Source: Bacteroidales bacterium
Lineage (GTDB): Bacteria > Bacteroidota > Bacteroidia > Bacteroidales > ML635J-15
NCBI GenBank assembly: GCA_016937855.1
Contig: JAFGVU010000195.1
Location: 42,906 to 106,905 of the forward strand
Length of the DNA: 64,000 nucleotides
Reading direction: 5' to 3'
In this document: positions 9,579 through 18,814 of the stretch, in pieces
Layout of the letters: each line of letters starts with the position of its first letter
How positions within the stretch are numbered: the stretch's first letter is position 1
Position numbers and translations under genes: made by a program
Notes under the pieces: generated by a model
Seen by the model: the letters and a program-made list of their open reading frames with translations, nothing else
Databases searched by the model: none
Told to the model about the DNA's origin: nothing

Positions 9579-11432
9579 TTGAAAATAAATTGGATTATTC
9601 TTTTTATTTTAGCATCAATTACAAGCTTTGGTAAAACTGATTTGCGAAAAAAATCATTGTCTGAGTATTATATCTCCAATGCTGAGGCAATAAAATCTAT
9701 TTCAAAAGAAGACGCTTTAAAAACAATTGATTCTGGGATAATTTATCTATCTAATTTAAAAAATGATAGTCAAATTGGAGATTTATACTTTTACAAAGCC
9801 CGAATTTACGATTTTTATTATGAGTATGATTCTTCGTTCATATTTTATAAAAAAGCTGCCCCTTTTCTTATTAAATCATCAAACAAAATTGATGCTGCAA
9901 AATCGTACATAAATATTGGATATGAACATTATTATAGAGGAGAGTATGAACTTGCATTGTTCTCTTATAATTTAGCCGAAATTCTATTAGAAAATCAAGA
10001 AGATATTCTGCTAAAGAGTAAAGTATATAACAACAAGGGGCTTCTTAAAAAATCAATTGGGGAGTATTATGAAGCCATACTTGATTTTCAACTTGTTATC
10101 GATTTGTTGGAAAATACAGAGCATGAGTTGAATTTAGCAAATGCTTTCAATAATATTGGTATAATATATTGGGAGCAGAAAAACTATCAACTTGGGATAA
10201 ATTATTTCGAAAAAGCTTTGAAACTTTATTATAAAAACAACTCGACTCCCGATATTGCCTCGACGTATGTAAATATTGGTTTGATTTTTAGTAGTAAGTC
10301 CGATACAACAAAAGCTATTTATTATTATGATCAGGCTATTGATTTGTATTCGCAAATAAATAACTATCAGGAGATGGGACTTGCAATGATTAATAAAGCG
10401 GTTTTGTTGGATAAAAACAAGCGTTTTGAAGAAGCTGAGATGCTTTTTTTAAAATCACTAGAATTTTTTGATAAAGAAAAATATAATTTAGGCGTTTTTA
10501 TCGTAAAATGTAACCTTAGCCAGTTTTATTCGGAGAAAGGAGACAAAAACAAAGCAATAAATTATGCTTTACAAGCAATAAGTATGACTGAAATTGACAA
10601 GCCACTCAATTATCTGTCAGAAACTTACCTAGTTTTAGCATCGACTTTTACAGAATTACGAGATTTCCAAAAGGCAAATGAGTATTTATTTAATTATGTG
10701 CAAATCAAAGATACTGCTTTTAATATTGAAATAAACAAAGAAATTGCAGAATTGCAAACGAAATACGAAACTGATAAGAAAGATTTACAATTGGATATAT
10801 ATAGCAAACAAATAAAAATAAATGAGTTAGAAATAGAACAGAGCCGGAACTATACTCTTATCGCAATTTTTATTATCATTCTAGTACTTATTTCTACCTT
10901 TATTTTTGCAATTCTTTATTTGCAAAAAAGAAGATCTTATATGTCTTTAGTAGAGCAAAATTTTAAATTAGCAAAATCAGATATCGAAAAGGAAAAAAAG
11001 CTACTTGAAATAAAAGAACCTGAACCTAAACTTTCTTCTCAAATAAATCCAGAAACTAATATTAACGACAGTCAAAAACTAGAGTTATTAGATAGTCTGT
11101 CTAGGATAATGGAAGTCGAAAAAATATTTATGAATTCACAACTTACAATAAATGAGTTGGCAAAACTATTGAAAACAAATCGCAATTACCTATCCCAAAT
11201 AATTAATGAGAATTACAATATAAATTTTAATAATTATTTAAACGAGTTTAGGGTAAGAGAAGCTAGAAAATTATTAATAAGTGAAAAATTCGACAACTAC
11301 ACAATAGAGGGCATTGGTCAAACTGTTGGATTCTTTAATAGGGCTAGTTTTAACACTGCCTTTAAAAAACATACAGGTGTAACTCCCTCGTTTTTTAGAA
11401 ATAACTACTTCACAATAAGTAAACTGTCTTAA
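9579..11432 (+). CDS. TPR-repeat, single-TM, AraC-type HTH transcriptional regulator
   Basis: TPR repeats, TM segment YTLIAIFIIILVLISTFIFAILYL, C-terminal AraC HTH LAKLLKTNRNYLSQIINENY...GFFNRASFNTAFKKHTGVTPSFFR. Confidence 0.88.
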   Translation: MKINWIILFILASITSFGKTDLRKKSLSEYYISNAEAIKSISKEDALKTIDSGIIYLSNLKNDSQIGDLYFYKARIYDFYYEYDSSFIFYKKAAPFLIKSSNKIDAAKSYINIGYEHYYRGEYELALFSYNLAEILLENQEDILLKSKVYNNKGLLKKSIGEYYEAILDFQLVIDLLENTEHELNLANAFNNIGIIYWEQKNYQLGINYFEKALKLYYKNNSTPDIASTYVNIGLIFSSKSDTTKAIYYYDQAIDLYSQINNYQEMGLAMINKAVLLDKNKRFEEAEMLFLKSLEFFDKEKYNLGVFIVKCNLSQFYSEKGDKNKAINYALQAISMTEIDKPLNYLSETYLVLASTFTELRDFQKANEYLFNYVQIKDTAFNIEINKEIAELQTKYETDKKDLQLDIYSKQIKINELEIEQSRNYTLIAIFIIILVLISTFIFAILYLQKRRSYMSLVEQNFKLAKSDIEKEKKLLEIKEPEPKLSSQINPETNINDSQKLELLDSLSRIMEVEKIFMNSQLTINELAKLLKTNRNYLSQIINENYNINFNNYLNEFRVREARKLLISEKFDNYTIEGIGQTVGFFNRASFNTAFKKHTGVTPSFFRNNYFTISKLS

Positions 11433-11653
11433 ATCAATTAATTGAGTTTACAACTAAATAATTAGTAAAATAAAGCCTCATTTTTAAGCAATTTAACTCT
11501 ATTTGCATTTTTTTATAAGTAATTGATATTCAGCAGTTTGCCATTTTGACTTGTAAAGATTGTTCATTCTTTACATACTATGTTTTTTTTTAGTGTATTT
11601 GGGTCGTAATTTTGGAAAAGATTAACAAAATTATCAATTAAAAAAATGTAGTC

Positions 11654-14600
11654 ATGAAAAAGAAATTTACAATCATCTCAGTTTTACTTCTAATTAACAG
11701 TCTTGTTTTTTCACAAGATAACAATGAAAATTATCAAGCCTTGCCAATTCCTTATGAGAATAGCGCAGGATTAAGTTATGGACAAGTTGTTTCGATAGAT
11801 GGTAATTATGCTGCAATCGGATGCCCTGGATACGATAGTAATAGTGGTAAAGTCGAATTATTAGAGTATTCCGGTTCTTCGTGGGAAGTCGTTGCAGTAC
11901 TAACATCCTCAAATGTAAATCCAGATGACAATTTTGGCTCAAGTGTTTGCATCAATCAAGACATAGTAATAATTGGTGCATACAATAACGATGAGTTAGG
12001 TACAAATGTAGGAATGGCCTATATATTTGAAAAGCCAAGTAGTGGATGGACAGATATGACAGAAACAGTTAAGCTATTTCCTTCCGATGGTGATAATTCG
12101 GATCTTTTCGGGGTTTCAGTAGCTGTAAACAACGACATTGCGTACGTTGGAGCATCAGGTTGGGACGGTGATTTTTCATCCGAAGGTGCAATTTATGTTT
12201 TTCAAAAAACATCAACAACTTGGGAAGATTTTGAAGAAATAGCAATGCTTAATTTGTCCGACCCCTCAAATATAGATCAACTTGGCAAAAGCATATCTGT
12301 ATATGATGATATTTTAGTAGCAGGCGTTTCGTATGATGATGAAAATGGGACAAACTCAGGAGCAGCTTATATATTTGAAAAACCTGTTTCAGGATGGGCA
12401 AATGCCACAGAAACAGCCAAACTTACAGCAACCGACTGTTCGGAGTTTAATTATTTTGGTAACAGTGTATCTGTTTACGGAAATACTGTTGTTGTTGGCA
12501 CAAGTGCTAGTAAAGGTGGATATATATTTGAAAAACCTATTACAGGATGGATAGATGCAACCCAGGATGCAAAATTAACTCAGAGCATTCCTGAACAATA
12601 TGACGGATTTGGCAAATTTGTTTCTATCGATGACCAAACCATAATTATAGGTGCTCCCTATAGTGATTATGATGGCATAATAAATAGTGGTTCAGCATAT
12701 ATTTATTCTAAACCAAGCACAGGTTGGGTAGATGCAGTTGAAAATGCTGTAATTTATTGTTCAAATTCTGAAGAAGATTTCTTGTTAGGAAGTGCTTTAG
12801 ATATTAGTGGCGACATAATTGTTGTAGGCATACCTCTTTATAGTGTGGCTTACGCAAATCAGGGTGGCGTTTGTCTTTATCATAAACCTGTTTCTGGTTG
12901 GGTTAATAATAGCTCTGAAGACTATTTCTTAACTCCTTTACCATATTTGCATAATGCAGCGGAAAATGCCGGATATAGTGTTTCCATTTCCGGAGATTAT
13001 GCTGTAATGGGAGCTTATGGATATAACGACAATTCAGGATTAGCATACGTATTGTACTATGATGGTTCAAACTGGAATAATATTGCACAACTTTCTCCAT
13101 CAGATGCAGAAAATGATGCACACTTTGGATATTCTGTGGCAATACACGATGATGTAATTGTAGTTGGGGCATATCAGAGTTATGATTCGCAATTAGGTAG
13201 TGGATCAATTTATGTTTTCGAAAAACCTATTGATGGGTGGTCTGATATGACAGAAACAGCAAAGCTAACAGCATCGGTTGAATCTGGAAGACACTTAGGA
13301 TATGCTATAGCTTTTGATGGAAATACTATTGTTGCAGGAGCACCTTTTGACAATATTGATGGCGTAATAACTATGGCAGGTAGTGTTTATGTTTTTGAAA
13401 AACCTGAAGATGGTTGGGCCACAGGACATGAAAATGCCATTTTACAAGCATCAGACCCCGAAGCATCTGACTATTTTGGTAGCTCAGTGGCTGTCGAAAA
13501 TGATATAATTGTTGTTGGACATTATATCGATAACGAAAACGGTAATAGCTCTGGCTCTATATATGTGTATGAAAAATCTGGCGAAAATTGGATAAATGCA
13601 ACTGAAACAACAAAATTTTCTTCAAGCAACTCGGAGGCAAATTGCTACTTCGGATATTCAGTCGATATTAGTAACCAAATAATTGTTGCGGGTTCTTTTC
13701 CTCAATTATCAAGCATTGCCGGATTTGCATCTGTATTTCAAAAAGATGAAGGTAATTGGGTAGAGTTGGCTAATTTATCAAATTCTGATGCTACAAGCAG
13801 CGACAATTTTGGAATTGATGTTTCAATCGATAACGATATTATAGTTGTTGGCGCAAACAATAATAGTAGTAGTGGAGCTTCTTACCTTTTTAAGCAAGCA
13901 TCAACAGGATGGACAAACATGACAGAAACAATAAAACTTACCGCTTCGGATGCAACAGAAAATGATTACTTTGGAATAAATACAGATATTCAAAACGGTA
14001 AAATTATTATTGGAGCAAACGGATTAGATTCTAATGGTAGTGAATCCGGTGGAGCATATTTATTCTTATTGCCTTATGTTTTAGAAGAACCCGAAAGTAT
14101 TAGTAATGTATGTGGAAATGAAGTTGTGTCTTTTGATATTTCTGCTGTTGCCACCGGATACCAATGGCAAATTAGCGACGAAGATGGAATAGTATTTTCC
14201 GATATAAATGATGATGAGGTATTTACTGGATATGATTCAGAATCTTTGGTAGTTAATCTCAATTCTAATTTAGATAATCTTTATGTAAGATGTAATGTTT
14301 TTGGTGGCGATGAATTTATTTCTGTTGGTCCATATCAAATTTTATTAGAAAATGAATTGCCCGAATTAGAAGTACAAAACATAGAAATATTTACAGATGA
14401 ATCTGGCTTTGCATATCTTAACTCTAGCGACTTAGTTGTTTTAGCATCAGATAATTGTATGATTGAGGATACAATTTTAAGTCAATCTGTATTTAACTGC
14501 GATGAAAACTCTGTTTTTGTTGATGTTGCCGTAATTGATATTTCAGGAAATTCTTATGTGCAAGTGTCTAATGTAACTGTTACAGACACAATCAAGCCCG

Positions 14601-15109
14601 AAATAAATTGTGCAGAATCTATAAATGTTGTTGCAGACCAAGGACAACAATATTACACTGTACAAGGAACCGAAATAGATCCTACCAACGCAGCCGACAA
14701 CTGTGGAGTGGAAAGCATTTTAAACGATTTTAATAATTTGTCATCCTTAGCAAATGTCCAAATTCCTGATGGAAATACAACTATTATTTGGACTGCAACA
14801 GACAATTCAGGCAATCAAAACACCTGTACCCTTAATATATTTGTTGACCAATATGTTGGATTTAACGATTTAACTAATCCTAATACTATTGCATACCCAA
14901 ATCCATTTAACAATTATCTAAACTTAGAAAATCAAACTAATTCTAAAAATGTAAACTTTGAAATATGCGATGCATTGGGACAAATTCTTATTGCTGGCAA
15001 AGTTGATCATTTAAGCCGCATCGACACTAGTGAATTACCTTTCGGAGCATACATTTTAAAAATTAAAAACGAGAAAAATACTAGCATTATTAAAATTATT
15101 AAAGAGTAA
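11654..15109 (+). CDS. T9SS-sorted multidomain secreted protein with beta-propeller (FG-GAP-like) repeats and HYR-like domain
   Basis: Signal peptide; ~65-aa repeats (YFGxSVxIxxDxIVVGA...GxxYVFEKPxxGW); C-terminal T9SS sorting domain AYPNPFNNYLNLE...IIKIIKE. Confidence 0.88.
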   Translation: MKKKFTIISVLLLINSLVFSQDNNENYQALPIPYENSAGLSYGQVVSIDGNYAAIGCPGYDSNSGKVELLEYSGSSWEVVAVLTSSNVNPDDNFGSSVCINQDIVIIGAYNNDELGTNVGMAYIFEKPSSGWTDMTETVKLFPSDGDNSDLFGVSVAVNNDIAYVGASGWDGDFSSEGAIYVFQKTSTTWEDFEEIAMLNLSDPSNIDQLGKSISVYDDILVAGVSYDDENGTNSGAAYIFEKPVSGWANATETAKLTATDCSEFNYFGNSVSVYGNTVVVGTSASKGGYIFEKPITGWIDATQDAKLTQSIPEQYDGFGKFVSIDDQTIIIGAPYSDYDGIINSGSAYIYSKPSTGWVDAVENAVIYCSNSEEDFLLGSALDISGDIIVVGIPLYSVAYANQGGVCLYHKPVSGWVNNSSEDYFLTPLPYLHNAAENAGYSVSISGDYAVMGAYGYNDNSGLAYVLYYDGSNWNNIAQLSPSDAENDAHFGYSVAIHDDVIVVGAYQSYDSQLGSGSIYVFEKPIDGWSDMTETAKLTASVESGRHLGYAIAFDGNTIVAGAPFDNIDGVITMAGSVYVFEKPEDGWATGHENAILQASDPEASDYFGSSVAVENDIIVVGHYIDNENGNSSGSIYVYEKSGENWINATETTKFSSSNSEANCYFGYSVDISNQIIVAGSFPQLSSIAGFASVFQKDEGNWVELANLSNSDATSSDNFGIDVSIDNDIIVVGANNNSSSGASYLFKQASTGWTNMTETIKLTASDATENDYFGINTDIQNGKIIIGANGLDSNGSESGGAYLFLLPYVLEEPESISNVCGNEVVSFDISAVATGYQWQISDEDGIVFSDINDDEVFTGYDSESLVVNLNSNLDNLYVRCNVFGGDEFISVGPYQILLENELPELEVQNIEIFTDESGFAYLNSSDLVVLASDNCMIEDTILSQSVFNCDENSVFVDVAVIDISGNSYVQVSNVTVTDTIKPEINCAESINVVADQGQQYYTVQGTEIDPTNAADNCGVESILNDFNNLSSLANVQIPDGNTTIIWTATDNSGNQNTCTLNIFVDQYVGFNDLTNPNTIAYPNPFNNYLNLENQTNSKNVNFEICDALGQILIAGKVDHLSRIDTSELPFGAYILKIKNEKNTSIIKIIKE

Positions 15110-15174
15110 ATTCAAGTTGCGACATCATAAATATTGTAAACAAAACAAGTAAATATAAATCTTAAAAATAAAAA

Positions 15175-17697
15175 ATGATGAAAACGATTGATGAAAATTT
15201 TAGCAGAAATCATAGTTATGTAAGAATAAGATTAAGTAGTTTATTATCCTTTTATAAAAAGAAAATAGATACAATCCTAGGGTTATTTTTAGTGATAAGT
15301 ATAATGGCAATCAGTTCAACCATTACCGCTCAAGAATATTCGTTTGAATATAACCTAATAAACAACGGACTTGCAGAAATTAGTGTTGGAGAGCATTCGA
15401 ACTTTGAATTTGCAGACCTTGATGCCGATGGCGATTTAGATTTATATGTAGGTTTGGATGATGCCCATATAAAGAAATATATTAACGATGGAGATGCGAG
15501 TTTTACACCTTCAACAAATCTGCAAGCAGATGGATTAGATATTAATGCAGCTGGTTCTAATGTTAACCCTTCATTTGCTGATATGGATAATGATGGAGAT
15601 TTAGATTTGTTTATACCTAATAATTCTAGAATAGAAATGTTTATAAATGATGGAGAAGGAAATTTTTCGACAGTAGGCAACATTCAGGCAGATGGAACTG
15701 ATATATATTTGGAAGGCAACTCCTCTTTAGCTTGGGAGGATATTGGTAATGATGGAGACTTAGATTTGTTTGTAGGAGATTTTTTGGGAAATGTTAAAGT
15801 GTATCTAAATAATGGCAGTGCCGAATTTGTTGAAGCTTCTAATTTGCAAGCAGATGGTACAGAAATAGATTATAATGATGAAATAGGAATTTCATTTGCT
15901 GATATAGACAATGATTCTGATAATGATTTGTATATTTGTAATATCTCAGGATATATAGATGTATTTTCAAATAATGGCTCGGGGATTTTTTCATTTTCAG
16001 AAACTTTATCGGCAGATGGTACACAAATAGTTGCTGGCTGGTCTGCCATACCACAATTTGCCGATTTGGACGATGATGGTGATTTGGATTTATATTTTCG
16101 GGATAATAGTAATTTTATTCAGATATTTCTAAATGATGGATACGGCGTATTCACAACTTCTGGAAATGTTCAAGCTATTAACCCTGAAATAGATTTAGGC
16201 TCGTATTCGAGCCCTGTATTTGCAGACTTTGACACGGATGGTGATTTAGATTTGTATGCAGGCTGCGATGCTGGCTACATAAAAGTGTTTTCTAACGATG
16301 GCAATGCTAATTTCTCATTTGAGTCTAATCTTCAAGCAGATGGAACAGAGATTAACTTTGGCGAAAGATCTGTCCCTGTTTTAGCCGACTTAGATTTAGA
16401 TAGCGATTTAGATTTTTACATTGGCAATGAGGATGGGAATGTTGAGATTTTTTATAATGATGGAAGTGGCGTTTTTTCTTCGGGGGGCAAACTTCAAGCC
16501 GATGGTTCTGATATTGATGTTGGCTTTAACTCAAGTCCCGAATTTGCAGATCTTGATAATGATGGAGACCTAGACTTATATGTTGGTGAAAGATATGGTA
16601 GCATAAAATGCTTCATCAATGATGGTCTAGGAGTTTTTACCGCATCAACAAATCTATATGCCGATGGTGAAGAACTAAATATTGGTTCCTACTCAAATCC
16701 AACTTTCGCCGACATTGATAATGATAACGATTTAGATTTATTGGTTGGCGAAGTTATTGGTGACATAAATATATTCGCTAACGATGGCAATGGTAATTTT
16801 GAGTCAATTGGCACTCTTGAGGCAGATGGCAATGAGATTAATTGTCTTTATGGTAAGGTTGTCTTTGCAAATGTTTTTAACTCGTGTTCTAAAGAGTTAT
16901 TTCTAGGTAATAAGTACGGAACTATACAGTATTTTAGTTTTGTTGATACAACAGCCCCTGATGTTCCAATAATTGCAGAAGTAACTGCAGAGTGTTCAAT
17001 TATTGTAAATCCTCCAACCGCTAACGATAATTGTGGCATAGAGATAACCGGAACAACAACCGATCCAACAGAATATAGCGAACAGGGAACATATACAATT
17101 AATTGGAGCTTTGTGGATGATGCTGGTAATACTTCAACTCAAACACAAAATATTATTCTACAAGATGTTACTCAACCAACAATTACTTGTACTGAAAATC
17201 AAACAATATATGCTAATGAATTAGATAACTACATTGTACAGGGAACAGAATTTGATCCGGGTTCAATTTTTGATAATTGTGAAATTGCCAACATAGTTAA
17301 TGACTTTAATAGTTCTGAAACCTTAGAAAATGTGCAACTTGAAGTTGGCACGCATAGTATAATGTGGACAATTACTGATGAAGCAGGAAACTCCAATACA
17401 TGTACTTCACAAATAATTGTTGAAGATTTTGTCGGAATAGATTCCCATCAATCCAATACTATATCAGTATTTCCTAATCCTGCAAACAAAATTGTATATT
17501 TCAGTTTTAAAGATAATTATTCGATTGATATTTTAAATGTTAGGATGTTTGACATTACAGGTAAAGAAGTTTATTACAAAAAAAGCACAGAGTCGAACAT
17601 ATTTTCATTAGATATTTCATCTTTTAAAAACGGGATATATATTGTATCTATTGAATCAGAAAACCAAATTAGTTACACTAAAATTGTTAAACAATAA
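15175..17697 (+). CDS. T9SS-sorted VCBS/FG-GAP repeat protein with HYR-like domain
   Basis: ~54-aa repeats FADLDNDGDLDLYVG...FxNDGxGxFxxxxNLQADGTEI; C-terminal VFPNPANKIVYF...SYTKIVKQ. Confidence 0.9.
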   Translation: MMKTIDENFSRNHSYVRIRLSSLLSFYKKKIDTILGLFLVISIMAISSTITAQEYSFEYNLINNGLAEISVGEHSNFEFADLDADGDLDLYVGLDDAHIKKYINDGDASFTPSTNLQADGLDINAAGSNVNPSFADMDNDGDLDLFIPNNSRIEMFINDGEGNFSTVGNIQADGTDIYLEGNSSLAWEDIGNDGDLDLFVGDFLGNVKVYLNNGSAEFVEASNLQADGTEIDYNDEIGISFADIDNDSDNDLYICNISGYIDVFSNNGSGIFSFSETLSADGTQIVAGWSAIPQFADLDDDGDLDLYFRDNSNFIQIFLNDGYGVFTTSGNVQAINPEIDLGSYSSPVFADFDTDGDLDLYAGCDAGYIKVFSNDGNANFSFESNLQADGTEINFGERSVPVLADLDLDSDLDFYIGNEDGNVEIFYNDGSGVFSSGGKLQADGSDIDVGFNSSPEFADLDNDGDLDLYVGERYGSIKCFINDGLGVFTASTNLYADGEELNIGSYSNPTFADIDNDNDLDLLVGEVIGDINIFANDGNGNFESIGTLEADGNEINCLYGKVVFANVFNSCSKELFLGNKYGTIQYFSFVDTTAPDVPIIAEVTAECSIIVNPPTANDNCGIEITGTTTDPTEYSEQGTYTINWSFVDDAGNTSTQTQNIILQDVTQPTITCTENQTIYANELDNYIVQGTEFDPGSIFDNCEIANIVNDFNSSETLENVQLEVGTHSIMWTITDEAGNSNTCTSQIIVEDFVGIDSHQSNTISVFPNPANKIVYFSFKDNYSIDILNVRMFDITGKEVYYKKSTESNIFSLDISSFKNGIYIVSIESENQISYTKIVKQ

Positions 17698-17702
17698 AAC
17701 TT

Positions 17703-18230
17703 ATGAAAACACTAATATCTATATGTCTAATTTTTCTGGGCTTACCTGTTTTTACTCAGACAAATACTGTATTAAAAAAACAAATGTTTTGCACTGCGAT
17801 ACAAAACTTAAGTACTTCACCATATTATGTGGTAATAAATGTAAAAAACCATAAAACAGGAAGCTTCGAGGAGCTTTGCATAGACACTCATTCTTTATCT
17901 AAACTTATAAATATTAACAAATACGACTGTGATAAAAATTCTGATTTGCAATTTGAATTTGATGAAAAAACTTTGGATGATTTGTACACTCGCATCTACA
18001 CTCGAGAAGAGCTGAAGCTATATGAAGATTCAATAAAAAATCTGGACTTATGGCCTGATATAAAAACAGGGAAAACCATTAGTAAAGTTTTTAAGCAAAC
18101 TGAATTTAAACAACAAATTATGTTTGCACATATTTTATTCAACAATGGATTTATGGTGTCGCGTTCTTGTTTAGCCGGGAATATTATTAATTTTATTACC
18201 TATGAAAATGATATAAAACCGCATTTTTAA
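17703..18230 (+). CDS. secreted hypothetical protein
   Basis: 175 aa ORF with signal peptide, directly downstream of 15175 gene. Confidence 0.6.
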   Translation: MKTLISICLIFLGLPVFTQTNTVLKKQMFCTAIQNLSTSPYYVVINVKNHKTGSFEELCIDTHSLSKLININKYDCDKNSDLQFEFDEKTLDDLYTRIYTREELKLYEDSIKNLDLWPDIKTGKTISKVFKQTEFKQQIMFAHILFNNGFMVSRSCLAGNIINFITYENDIKPHF

Positions 18231-18313
18231 GTCAATAAATTATTCTTTTTATAATAATACTATTTTAATTATAAGTGAGTGTTAGTTTAGTTTTAAATAA
18301 TAAATTATACGAT

Positions 18314-18802
18314 ATGAAATTAAAATTACTAAGGTTATATTTAGTCTTTCTATTCGGACTAGGACTGACAGGACTACAAGCACAAGAAAGCGTTAACGGC
18401 ACAGGCGGTAATGCTTCGGGCAGCGGAGGCTCAGTAAGTTATTCAGTTGGACAGGTTGGGTATCAAACTCATTCCGGAACAAGCGGCTCAATAGCCGAAG
18501 GAATTCAACAACCTTATGAAATTTCGGTAGCATCGGAATTAGAAGAAGCCAAAGGCATAAATCTTTCAGTTTCGGCTTATCCTAACCCAACAACCGATTT
18601 CCTAAATTTGAAAGTTGAGAATTTTGACAACACAAATTTGTCGTATCAGCTTTTCGACATAAACGGAAAACTTTTTGAAAGCAAAAAAATCACAGGCGAC
18701 CAAACAAGCATTGTTATGAGTAATCTTGTGTCAGCAACGTATTTTGTAAAAGTAACCGAAAGCAACAAAGAAGTAAAAACGTTTAAAATCATTAAAAATT
18801 AA
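18314..18802 (+). CDS. short T9SS type A sorting domain protein
   Basis: Signal peptide, glycine/serine-rich GTGGNASGSGGSVSYSVGQVGYQT, then AYPNPTTDFLNLKV...FKIIKN. Confidence 0.85.
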   Translation: MKLKLLRLYLVFLFGLGLTGLQAQESVNGTGGNASGSGGSVSYSVGQVGYQTHSGTSGSIAEGIQQPYEISVASELEEAKGINLSVSAYPNPTTDFLNLKVENFDNTNLSYQLFDINGKLFESKKITGDQTSIVMSNLVSATYFVKVTESNKEVKTFKIIKN

Positions 18803-18814
18803 GGAGGAATAAAT

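Noticed and set aside
12333-17039. Short ORFs within the propeller genes on both strands
   Set aside because: Generated by internal repeats and low-complexity composition of the true CDSs
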